Made by a program: the position numbers and the translations under genes
Part shown: piece after piece, positions 28,301 to 35,042 of the stretch
Numbering within the stretch: the stretch's first letter is position 1
Layout of the letters: every line of letters begins with the position of its first letter
DNA from: Nocardia carnea NBRC 14403
GTDB lineage: Bacteria; Actinomycetota; Actinomycetes; Mycobacteriales; Mycobacteriaceae
Assembly: GCF_000308515.1 (NCBI RefSeq)
Contig: NZ_BAFV01000013.1
Coordinates: forward strand, 124,001 to 188,000
Direction of reading: 5' to 3'
DNA length: 64,000 nucleotides
Notes under the pieces: generated by a model
What the model saw: only the letters and a program-made list of their open reading frames with translations
Database searches by the model: none
What the model was told of the DNA's origin: nothing

Positions 28301-31300
28301 CACTGGTCACCCGGCATCCGCTGCTGTCGGCCCGGCTCGACACCGGCGATCGGTCGCCCACCCTGTGGGTTCCGCCGCGGGACCAGCGCGGTGACCGGCA
28401 GCACTGGTGGCTCGATCCCGAATCGGGCGAGAACACGGTCGCGACCGACGATGTGGTGCAGGCAGCCGCGGACGCCCTCGATCCGGCGACCGGTCGCAAT
28501 ATCCATTTCGTGGTCACCGGCCCCGAATCGGCGCGTCGACTGGTGGTCGTAGCGAACGGTCTTGTGGTCGACGACCGGTCCTGGCGCGTGATCGTCGATG
28601 AACTGATCGCCGGCGATACTGCGCCCGCGGCCTCCGAATCGCGGCTACCGCAGCTCGTCCAGGCCCTCGATCAGCGCGCCCGGTCCATCGATCTCCTCGA
28701 CGAGGCCGGTTGGTGGCGCCGGAATCTGGCGGGTGCCCGCACCGCGGCACCCTTGGGTACCGTCGACCTGCGGGCCCGGCGCCGGGTATCGCTGGCGATC
28801 ACCGCCGAAGGCACCGCCGCGGTGACCGCCGCGGCCGACGCCTACCAGACCACGGTGCCCGAGGTACTGCTGACCGCGGTCGCGATCGCATTGCGCACCG
28901 GCGAACAGGGCGCGGTCGTCGGGGCTCTGGGCTCACTGGTGCGCTACGACGCCGATGCCCGCTCGCTGATGAGCCGCAGTGACGATCTGGTGGGTGGATT
29001 CGCCACCGAGTTCCCACTGTCGGTGCAGGTCGCCGATATCGATACTGCCGACGCACTGGTGGGCGGTCCCGCCGCGGGAGCCGCGCTCACCCAGATCCGC
29101 GATCTCGTCCGCTCGGTCCCCGGCGGTGGTGCCGGGTACGCGCTGCTGCGCTATCTGAGCGCGGAGACCTCCGCCGAATTCGCCGCCGCCGATTCGGGAC
29201 GGTTCACGCTGCGCTACCGCGACCTGCGGCCGGCCCGCGTGCACACCGACGGCCCGGCCGACGGGGTCCCGCTGGTCCTGACCGTCGATGTCACCGACGA
29301 CGGCCTGCTGTGCCGTTTCGACTACGCCACCGAAGTTTTCGTCGGCGAAGATGTGAAAACCTTTGCCGAGCACTGGGTTCGTGCTTTGGGTGGGCTGGCC
29401 GAACACGGCCTCCGCCCGGCCCCGCCCGCCCCGGCGCCACAGACACCCACCGCCTCGGCCCCGTACGCCCCGCCGGCAGCCGATCCGGGCGCAACAACCG
29501 GGCGGGACCGGTACGCCCCGCAGACAGTCGATCCGGGCGCAACAACCGGGCCGGACCAAGTAGCGGATCCGGGGACAACGACCGGCCCGGCCCGGTACGC
29601 GCCGCCGTCGGCCGATTCGTACACAACGGCCGGCCCCGGCTCGTACACGCCGCGAACGGCTGATTCGTACACCCCGGCCGGGTACGAGGCCGCCGATTCC
29701 GCGGCCGGCGCGAGTGCACCGCCGGATCAGCAACCGCCGACCGAATCACCTGCCGACGGCCACGCCGACGACCGAGCATGGCGCTACGGCGGAGTCGCTC
29801 CGCAGGAGCCGGCGAAACGGGAACCCCTCCCGGAGCACGATCCGCGCACGCCGGAGCAGGCGCCGGTCCCGGACGCGGAGGTCACTTCCCTGCTGCGCCC
29901 GGTCACCGACGCACCGCTTCCTCCCGTCGGCTCCGGTCTGCCGCAGCGCCGGCGCCGGACCAGCGATCCAGCTCCGGACGCCCCCGAATCCGCCGTCGAG
30001 GGACTCCCACAGCGGCAGCCCGCGAACGTCGATGATCGTGCCGGAACCGCAGCCGGTCCGGTCCCGAATGGTCTGCCGCAGCGCCGTCCGCGGTCGCAGG
30101 ATGGTGCGACCCCGCCGGTTCCATCCGCTGGTCCGGGTCTGCCACAACGCCGTCTTCAGACGGGGGACCAGCTCGCAGGAACGGAAGACCGACGTCCCGA
30201 AGCCTTCCCGTCCGATGCGACCGACCGGCCGCTGGTCGGCGAGGAGCCGGGAGGTTCCGCAGATCAGTCCGGTGAGGTTTCTCGGCTGAGCGCGAGTGGC
30301 CTGCCCCAGCGGCGTCCAAAATCCGGGAATGAACACCCGGACACACCGGCACCTATCGCTCCACCGCGGGCTGCCGAGGAACCGTCGGCCCCGTCCATAT
30401 CGCCTTCCTCGGGCTTGCCGCAGCGTCAACCGCGTTTACACGACGGCCCGCTGCTGCCGGAGTCACCGTCGTCCTCGGAACTGCCACAGCGCAGCCGGCA
30501 GTCCGCCGACCGGTCGGCGGGTGGCGCGCCCACATCCGGTACCGAGGGTTTGCCGCAGCGACAGTCGCGGTCCGAACGCGGTTTGCCTCCGTCCGAGCCG
30601 TCGATCGGCTCCGGCCTGCCGCAACGGTCGCAGTACGGCTCGCTTTCGGCCGAGCCGCCGGCGAATTCGGGCTTACCGCAACGGCAGCCCGGTGTGGCGG
30701 ACAGCTCGCTTCCACCGGAGCCCGTACCCGGCCCGGCTCTGCCGCAGCGGTACCACCCGGCCGATGAGCAGCTCGGAGAAACCGGGGCACAGCGTCCGGA
30801 ATCACCGCTGGCCGGTCTTGTCGATGTGCCGCAGGTGAATGCGGACTCCGGGAGCCCGCATGACGAGGCTGCCGGTGCGGGTTCGAACGGTCTGCCGCAG
30901 CGCCGGCCGACGCTGCAAGGGGGCCCGGATTCCTCGGAGCAGCCGGTTTCGCCGCGTCCTTCCGGCCTTCCGCAGCGGCGGCCGCGACCGGCCGATCACA
31001 GCATCGATGAGGCTTACTCCGCCACCTCTGTCCAGGGCCGGTCGCCTACCGGCACGGATCCAGGAGAGGCCGCACCCGCCGCCGGGCCGGTTTCGCTGCC
31101 GCAGCGACGCCCTGTTCAGGTCGAAGGTTCCGCAGATTCCGGGCAGACCGCCGAACCACAGCGGCGGCCCGAGTCCGGCGGGTGGTCCGCACCCGAAGCC
31201 GCGGCGCCGCTGCCGCAGCGCCGGCCGGAACTCGCCGCAGTAGCGGACGAACCCGGTGGCGAGCAGCCGGAGTCCACGGCCGATCCGGAGCCGACGACCT

Positions 31301-32571
31301 TCCTGCGGCCGGTCGCCGATGTGGAGACCACCGCGTACCTGTCACCGATTCGCGATCTCGACCCCCGCGACGACGAGAACACCCTGCTGTCGCTGTTCGA
31401 TGCGCAGGTGGCGCGTACACCTGCCGACCCGGCGGTCCGGCAGGGTGCTCGGCTGCTCAGCTACGTCGAACTGGACCGTAAATCGCGGGCGCTGTCGGTG
31501 GAGCTGATCCGGTTCGGTGTCGGAGCCCAGACCCCGGTCGCGGTGGCCATGCGACCTGGAATCGACCTGGTGGTCGCGGTCTGCGCGGTGTTGCGGGCCG
31601 GCGGCGCCTATGTACCGGTGAATCCGGGTGGTTCCGCCGAGGACTTGGACCGGGTGCTGGCATCGGCGGAGCCGATCTGCGTGCTGAGCGTTTCCGACGA
31701 CGGCGTGACCACGGGGACCGGTATCCCGGTCGTCGCGATCGACCTGCTCTACCTGGACCTGCCGACCGATCCGGCCGCCGACCCGGCGGTGGCCGCCGAC
31801 GATATCGCCGATATCCGCTACCGGCCGGATATGGCGGCGGGGGTTGCGGGTACGCACCGGCAGATGGTCGAACGGTTGCGCCGGGCGCAGCGCAGCCATC
31901 CGTACGATTCGGCGGATCTGGTGTTGCACGCGGCGCCCACAGTCGGTGACATCACACTCTGGGAGCTGTTCCGGCCGCTGCACAGCGGCGCGCAGATCTT
32001 GATGCCCGACCATCCCGGCCGGGCCGCGGATCTGTCGCGGTCGATCGCCGCCCACAAGGTGACGGTCGTGCATGTCGTCCCGGCGCTGCTGGACCGGTTC
32101 CTCGATTCGGTGACCGACGGCGGTGGCCGGGCCGCGCATCCGAGCCTGCGGCGTCTCGTCGTGGACGGTGCCGCCCTGCCGTCGGGCGGGGTGGAACGGT
32201 TCATGAATCTGCTGCCGGGCGCGGAGCTGGTCATCTGGTACGGGCACAACGAGACGGGGGTGATCACCGTCGGGTCGGTCGGTGGGCGGCCGGTCACCAA
32301 CGACCGGGTGTATCTGCTGGACGAACAATTGCGTCCGGTGCCGCCGGGCACCGCCGGCGAGATGTACATCGGCGGGCCGCAGCTGGCGCGTGGTTTCTAC
32401 GATGCGCCGGGGGCCACCGCCGTGCATTTCATCGCCGCGGCCGGCGGCGGCCGGTTGTACCGCACAGGCGATATCGTGCGGCGGCGCGAGGGTGTGCTGG
32501 AATACCTGGGTCGTACGGAGCGCAACGGTGGGTCGCTGCCGGTCGGTTCGCGACGCGGCGGGCATGATTAG
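22306..32571 (+). CDS. Giant NRPS-like protein 2 with degenerate catalytic motifs and LPQR-repeat linker
   Basis: 3421 aa, 210 bp after protein 1, with a CGGAG site before the ATG. Domains by eye: A1 (residues ~20-425), disordered linker (~430-755), condensation C1 (~760-1205), A2 (~1210-1740), linker, epimerization-type E (~1960-2365), very long linker (~2370-3010) with LPQR repeats, and A3 (~3020-3421) ending at the A8 position. HHxxxDG is HR in C1 (893-894) and NG in E (2084-2085). A2 alone keeps an A8-like GRTDNQVRFRG (from ~1624), but its A10 reads SAGEPD with Glu1722 for the catalytic Lys. None of the A3 P-loops is recognisable. E retains GGGAGYALLRYL. I find no carrier domain and no thioesterase. 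It probably forms one unit with protein 1. Confidence 0.85.
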   Translation: MTRPVRTRPQRIRRPRVTTLPQLIANAVETNPDGVALVLADGTGPLEQVGYADLDAWSSRLARSLIARGIGPEDLVAVAIPRSLDAVLAVWAVAKTGAGFVPIDPAYPPGWVAHLLVDAGAVYGLAVSWVRNELPEEIEWLQVDTVDTARSLEQFSADSVTYADRVRPLRAEHPAYVTYVADGETLPDGVVVTQAGLSGLCSEQQGRYRVEPDDRTLNFAPLPSDSSVLELLLALGGAATMVVVSPLVSRADELAALLRRTGTTHAYLPADALELIDPAGLDELGVVIAGRRPCPPESVQRWAIPVTGGSSRVLYQGYGPAEVTVMTNISSPLVPGAPLTLGAPIRGVTAHILDEQLAAVPDGAVGELYLGGLQLARGYHRRPGRTAQLLIADPFAADGSRLYRTGDLVRRGSGGAMEYVGRVELPALEGPAVVSRPSRGETAVPVAGEPAAPETPAASGRWPAGDLPDYEQSLPIRDPADPDRPVRDADPMASGFGMPGSDSGAGTSAPRGSGPAPSGSPEPVSQGHGFAGHAELSPDSSPEKGSRLASEQRDMELTGRGYLEMPDRQQTLPGRGPRGATEPFEPAVADSPGPGLYGESESAGLGAAERADRAEPADSGLSQPGFAAAPDRHRFEDSTDDWLRSGQQLPGPVGGPGDPANQFPAAADLSPGAALRPTGPAPIPSDATAFYENPLSTGREPDRDTAAPGPAQPLAARPDWAVPPAWSAEQELPNPSGGGPGVPSDLDEVRPAGPPDPVERPATIPLSPGQLRLWERNQTAPGTAVETITAAMRLSGTLDAAAMQAAVADVVDRHETLRTVYPAGGAAPQQVVLPREQAVPEVVAEPVPAADLGEWLHALSQTDFDAAAADQVPVRFALAELGPREHVVAVVVHRILADDVSAGLLLRDLLRAFLGRRNRSRPLWQPLSIQYLDYFLGRRAELGDIADPDSLAARRLAYWREYLAELPPRLEFPADTAAATGEGMHAFDIGTRTHRRIAEIAQRAGTSEFIVLRAAFAVLLARSAAVTDIVLGSSVRGSDERELDDSIGPYANTVILRTRIDPAESFLDLVQRVAESDRRAFANADLPFELLTEALGIDGSLFDVAIALRHTDIPRLEMPSLATEPVEVPTAPAGAALRLVIDPHRAPDGAPDGIAAAFRFAADRIGRTAVVEVARRFQRVLTVAGGDPDGPVGDIDLLSRADLDRLLVVWNDTRYPVAPELLLDGYRRTVAIRPDTVAVADSETELSYQEFDGRVNRLARRLIEAGVGAETVVGIATRCTPDLVVAIYAVLTAGGAYLPLDPRDPAHWTAQVLDTAVPAVVLADRASESRAAEAVRASRQSAPVLLVDSDELGRYSTEPVRSAELTRPARPGNAACVMCVSAAADGPELAILTHTALNNQITLMLAQSPLGFTDVYLQRNAATAATSLWGFFLPLRAGAELVLTGPANTRQIAEAVTAHGVTVTDFGPAELAEFAELIEPGRVGSLREIFVTGEPLAPEIVSALRTRCGAQVHNLYGTCETAVSATAWPAAGSAERSVPIGLPQWNTRVYVLDSRLRPVPPGVPGELYLAGDQLARGYADRAALTADRFVANPFGYGQRMYRTGDLVLWRDATHTTPQRLDLLGRTDNQVRFRGHRLRPQVIAAALRTLPGIADAAVLSRTVAAGIDPTAPGSRSAVYVVLEPGTDPDLDRVRAGLARLLPAALLPVAYQAVEQIPLNSAGEPDSDRLPDPDEIPALTTAFEPDPVQSVAQLDSRGGEPAAGVAQTSTADVYGAGDVQAANTDPSDIRSTAAGVVRDTGAVNMAGGAAAETANADLPGRAGARDTAMDTAGRTGGRTRDAANTIGATSAADAVGAAGSVESGVVDRPDTEAVSGADPATAIGADTRPEDSAVVDTGAAEFAGAGVRSGSGVVDGERDTAANDTDTSRNPGDTAAVSEPQRGPAAEGESSGGSEVYGELPATPTVIRLLDNPLPGVEVRSIVLDLPAGRPLDHTEAVVRALVTRHPLLSARLDTGDRSPTLWVPPRDQRGDRQHWWLDPESGENTVATDDVVQAAADALDPATGRNIHFVVTGPESARRLVVVANGLVVDDRSWRVIVDELIAGDTAPAASESRLPQLVQALDQRARSIDLLDEAGWWRRNLAGARTAAPLGTVDLRARRRVSLAITAEGTAAVTAAADAYQTTVPEVLLTAVAIALRTGEQGAVVGALGSLVRYDADARSLMSRSDDLVGGFATEFPLSVQVADIDTADALVGGPAAGAALTQIRDLVRSVPGGGAGYALLRYLSAETSAEFAAADSGRFTLRYRDLRPARVHTDGPADGVPLVLTVDVTDDGLLCRFDYATEVFVGEDVKTFAEHWVRALGGLAEHGLRPAPPAPAPQTPTASAPYAPPAADPGATTGRDRYAPQTVDPGATTGPDQVADPGTTTGPARYAPPSADSYTTAGPGSYTPRTADSYTPAGYEAADSAAGASAPPDQQPPTESPADGHADDRAWRYGGVAPQEPAKREPLPEHDPRTPEQAPVPDAEVTSLLRPVTDAPLPPVGSGLPQRRRRTSDPAPDAPESAVEGLPQRQPANVDDRAGTAAGPVPNGLPQRRPRSQDGATPPVPSAGPGLPQRRLQTGDQLAGTEDRRPEAFPSDATDRPLVGEEPGGSADQSGEVSRLSASGLPQRRPKSGNEHPDTPAPIAPPRAAEEPSAPSISPSSGLPQRQPRLHDGPLLPESPSSSELPQRSRQSADRSAGGAPTSGTEGLPQRQSRSERGLPPSEPSIGSGLPQRSQYGSLSAEPPANSGLPQRQPGVADSSLPPEPVPGPALPQRYHPADEQLGETGAQRPESPLAGLVDVPQVNADSGSPHDEAAGAGSNGLPQRRPTLQGGPDSSEQPVSPRPSGLPQRRPRPADHSIDEAYSATSVQGRSPTGTDPGEAAPAAGPVSLPQRRPVQVEGSADSGQTAEPQRRPESGGWSAPEAAAPLPQRRPELAAVADEPGGEQPESTADPEPTTFLRPVADVETTAYLSPIRDLDPRDDENTLLSLFDAQVARTPADPAVRQGARLLSYVELDRKSRALSVELIRFGVGAQTPVAVAMRPGIDLVVAVCAVLRAGGAYVPVNPGGSAEDLDRVLASAEPICVLSVSDDGVTTGTGIPVVAIDLLYLDLPTDPAADPAVAADDIADIRYRPDMAAGVAGTHRQMVERLRRAQRSHPYDSADLVLHAAPTVGDITLWELFRPLHSGAQILMPDHPGRAADLSRSIAAHKVTVVHVVPALLDRFLDSVTDGGGRAAHPSLRRLVVDGAALPSGGVERFMNLLPGAELVIWYGHNETGVITVGSVGGRPVTNDRVYLLDEQLRPVPPGTAGEMYIGGPQLARGFYDAPGATAVHFIAAAGGGRLYRTGDIVRRREGVLEYLGRTERNGGSLPVGSRRGGHD
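29935..31227 (+). repeat. LPQR(R/Q)P peptide-repeat array in the linker of NRPS-like protein 2
   Basis: Residues 2544-2974 contain fifteen LPQR motifs, mostly (S/N/E/P)GLPQR(R/Q)P, plus one degenerate EPQRRP, spaced about 15-50 residues apart in Pro/Ser/Glu/Asp-rich disordered sequence. The array is flanked by two related segments, SLLRPVTD just before it and TFLRPVAD just after. Similar short GLPxR motifs occur in disordered tails of some actinobacterial membrane and kinase proteins (recall). Such arrays suggest a multivalent binding platform. Confidence 0.85.
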
Positions 32572-32770
32572 CCCGATCAGCGCGACCGGCCCGAGACATT
32601 CGGACAACGCTACGGTAACGATATGTCCACGCCGTACGACTACACAGGCGGAAACTCCGGGGCGGCCGACTCGTGCCCGGTTACTGTGAGGCGTTCGGGT
32701 CCAGGAGCCGGCGGGTGCCGGTGTGTGGAAAGAGCCCGATGAACATTCGAGACGAAGCGAAGGTGCGAAA

Positions 32771-33841
32771 TTGATACGTCGACTCAGCCGGCGTGGCGGA
32801 AGACGCGCCGCGGCGATGGTCGCGGCCACAGCGGTGTTCGCGGGAGTGATGACGGGGCTCGGTGGCGGTACTGCGGCGGCGGCCGACCCGATCATCGAGT
32901 CCAAGACGCTGCTCGCCGATCCCACTTCGCCCAACGGGTCGCGGATCGTCAAGGCCGAGTACAAGGATGATCGCAACCTGCGCCTGTACGTGCACTCCAC
33001 GGCCATGGACAAGGAGATCGTCGTCGATGTCCAGCGTCCGGCCGACGCCTCGGTGCCCCGGCCCACGCTGTATCTGCTGAACGGTGCGGGCGGCGGCGAG
33101 GATTCCGCGTCGTGGCAGGCGCAGACCAATACGCTCGAATTCTTGTCCGACAAGAATGTGAACGTCGTCCAGCCGATCGGTGGTAGCTGGACCTACTACA
33201 CCGACTGGATCAAGGATGATCCGGCGCTCGGCCGCAACAAGTGGAAGACCTTCTTCACCGAGGAGCTTCCGCCGCTGGTCGACGGTGCGCTCGGCACCAA
33301 CGGCGTCAATGCCCTCGCCGGCCTGTCGACCTCCGCCACCACCGTGCTGGCCCTGCCGATCGGGAAACCGGGCCTGTACAAGGCGGCCGCCTCCTACAGC
33401 GGTTGCGCGCAGACCAGCGATCCGGTGGGGTCGGAATTCGTGAAGCTCACCGTCGAGACGTGGGGCGGCGGCGACACCATGAACATGTGGGGTCCGCAGG
33501 GCTCCGAGGCGTGGGTCGCGAACGATCCGTATGTCCATGCCGAGGCGCTGCGCGGTATGGAACTCTACGTATCCACCGGTAACGGCCTGCCCGGCCGCTG
33601 GGACACGCTGAACGGCCCGCATACGCTGCCGGGGTCCTACGGCCTGGCCAACCAGCTCATCGTGGGCGGTGTCATCGAGGCGGGTACGAACTTCTGCACC
33701 CACAACCTGAAGGGCCGGCTGGATTCGCTGGGTATCCCCGCGACCTTCAACTTCCGTGATTCGGGCACCCACTCGTGGGGCTACTGGGAAGACGAGTTCC
33801 GGGCCTCCTGGCCGGTGCTCGCCCGCGGTCTCGGCGTCTGA
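32771..33841 (+). CDS. Antigen 85-like mycolyltransferase/esterase
   Basis: A secreted 356-aa alpha/beta hydrolase of the antigen 85 (Fbp) family, which transfers mycolic acids to trehalose or arabinogalactan in the envelope. I choose the TTG at 32771 because it follows CGAAGG with good spacing and gives a clean signal peptide: RRLSRRGGRR, a hydrophobic core AAMVAATAVFAGVMTGL, then an Ala-rich cleavage site. A GTG at 32723 would add 16 residues before it. Nucleophile: GLSTSAT near residue 186. The catalytic His lies in GTHSWGYWEDEF near the C-terminus, matching the Ag85 HxW motif. Two Cys, one in YSGCAQT and one in TNFCTHN, may form a disulfide. Confidence 0.9.
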   Translation: MIRRLSRRGGRRAAAMVAATAVFAGVMTGLGGGTAAAADPIIESKTLLADPTSPNGSRIVKAEYKDDRNLRLYVHSTAMDKEIVVDVQRPADASVPRPTLYLLNGAGGGEDSASWQAQTNTLEFLSDKNVNVVQPIGGSWTYYTDWIKDDPALGRNKWKTFFTEELPPLVDGALGTNGVNALAGLSTSATTVLALPIGKPGLYKAAASYSGCAQTSDPVGSEFVKLTVETWGGGDTMNMWGPQGSEAWVANDPYVHAEALRGMELYVSTGNGLPGRWDTLNGPHTLPGSYGLANQLIVGGVIEAGTNFCTHNLKGRLDSLGIPATFNFRDSGTHSWGYWEDEFRASWPVLARGLGV

Positions 33842-33867
33842 TCCCGCCACGCGGATAAGCGAAATCG

Positions 33868-33906
33868 AATAAGGGCGGCCCGGTCGATGACCGGGCCGCC
33901 CTTATT
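33868..33906. terminator. Strong 18-bp hairpin after the mycolyltransferase gene
   Basis: The stem starts AATAAGGGCGGCCCGGTC, has loop GAT, and continues as its perfect complement. It is a GC-rich stem ending in ATT, 27 bp after the stop. It could also stop opposing transcription. Confidence 0.85.
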
Positions 33907-34050
33907 CGTATGTGCGCAGTCCATCGTCGGAGTCCCCAGCGCCCACCGCCCAGAATCTGTGCGTGGCCCCGGGACTTCCACGAGGTAGTTCGTTGCCGGC
34001 GGCCGACGGCACTGCCGGTACTTGCGGCGGTCCTGGACCCGGAACACGAC

Positions 34051-34079
34051 AGCGGCCCGGTCGCACCGACCGGGCCGCT
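34051..34079. terminator. 13-bp hairpin after the enoyl-CoA hydratase gene
   Basis: AGCGGCCCGGTCG, loop CAC, then the perfect complement; it lies 20 bp beyond the stop of the leftward enoyl-CoA hydratase gene. Its core GGCCCGGTC is shared with the hairpin at 33868. The 144 bp between the two hairpins hold no gene. Confidence 0.7.
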
Positions 34080-34098
34080 GTCATCGAGTACGGCTCAC

Positions 34099-34908
34099 CT
34101 ACTCCGCGAAGACCGCTTTGCGCTTGCCCAGCATGGCGGCCGCACCTTCGAAGAAATCGGGCGATTGCAGGAGTTCCACCTGCCCGGCTTTTTCGTCGGC
34201 GAGTGCGGTGTCGAGCGCAGCCAGAGTGGCGCGGTTGAGCGCCTTCTTCGTGAGTTCCAGCGCCCGGCGGGGGCCGTGGCCGATCTTCTCGGCGGCGGCC
34301 TCGACGGCGGCGTCGAGCTCCTCGGTGGTCGCCAGGACATCGGTGAACAGCCCCTCGGCGCGAGCGGCGGGGGCAGGCAGGCGCTCGCCCAGCAGTGCCA
34401 GGCGGGCTGCCAGTGGGCGCCCTGCGGCCGCGGCGACCAGGGCCGCGGCACCGCCGTCGGGCATCAGGCCGATATTGATGAAGGCCAGCAATAGGTAGGA
34501 GTCGGCTTCGGCGTAGACCAGGTCGGCGGCCAGCGCGATACCGACCCCGACCCCGGCGGCCGCGCCGCGGATCCGGGAGATCACGGGAACCGGCATATCG
34601 ACAATGGCACGGACCAGCCGGTTCGCGGCATCCATCACCATATCCGGGGTGATGCCACGGGCACCTTCTTCGGCACTGGCGGCCAGATCGGCGCCGGTGC
34701 AGAAATCGCCACCCTCACCGGTGAGCACGATGACCCGGACCGACTTGTCCTCGGCCGCGGCGAGGAAGGTATCGCCGAGCGCGACCAGGCTGTCGTAGTC
34801 GAGGGCGTTCTTGCGTTTGGGTTTGGTGAGCGTCACCCGCAGTACCCGGCCGTCGTGCACCGCGGAGAAACCCGCCGGCTGTGTGGTGGGGGAATCTGTG
34901 TTGACCAT
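34099..34908 (-). CDS. Enoyl-CoA hydratase/isomerase family protein
   Basis: A 269-aa crotonase-fold protein. The oxyanion-hole segments are GGDFCTGADLAAS near residue 70 and IRGAAAGVGVGIALAADLVYA near residue 113. The position that carries a catalytic Glu in classical hydratases reads MPDGGAAALV, so an isomerase or other crotonase reaction on an acyl-CoA is as likely as hydration. ATG is preceded by GGAG. It is divergent from a double-TetR regulator across 134 bp, which suggests local control in fatty acid or sterol catabolism. Confidence 0.88.
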   Translation of the reverse strand: MVNTDSPTTQPAGFSAVHDGRVLRVTLTKPKRKNALDYDSLVALGDTFLAAAEDKSVRVIVLTGEGGDFCTGADLAASAEEGARGITPDMVMDAANRLVRAIVDMPVPVISRIRGAAAGVGVGIALAADLVYAEADSYLLLAFINIGLMPDGGAAALVAAAAGRPLAARLALLGERLPAPAARAEGLFTDVLATTEELDAAVEAAAEKIGHGPRRALELTKKALNRATLAALDTALADEKAGQVELLQSPDFFEGAAAMLGKRKAVFAE

Positions 34909-34955
34909 ATGTGCTCCATCGGGTGCTGTCCGGTGCCGACCGGCTCGCGAATACC

Positions 34956-34981
34956 GGTTAACATTGCGAATTGTGGTTAAC
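34956..34981. promoter_or_regulatory. Candidate operator between enoyl-CoA hydratase and TetR genes
   Basis: Two GGTTAAC heptamers lie 19 bp apart centre to centre (34956-34962 and 34975-34981), as a direct repeat separated by ATTGCGAATTGT. The site sits 48 bp from the hydratase start and 61 bp from the regulator start. A direct, asymmetric site would fit a single-chain regulator with two unequal DNA-binding domains. Confidence 0.45.
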
Positions 34982-35042
34982 TTAGGTTGACTTGTCGGGC
35001 GCTGTCAACACCGGCGGCGCCGCCGAGGCGAACGGAGAATGC

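Noticed and set aside
25714..28506. 930-codon open frame on the minus strand opposite NRPS-like gene 2
   Set aside because: It is a GC-skew shadow of the + strand coding frame, with low-complexity composition and no domain.
31342..33153. 603-codon minus-strand frame spanning two + strand genes
   Set aside because: It crosses a clear gene boundary and has no motif; antisense artefact.
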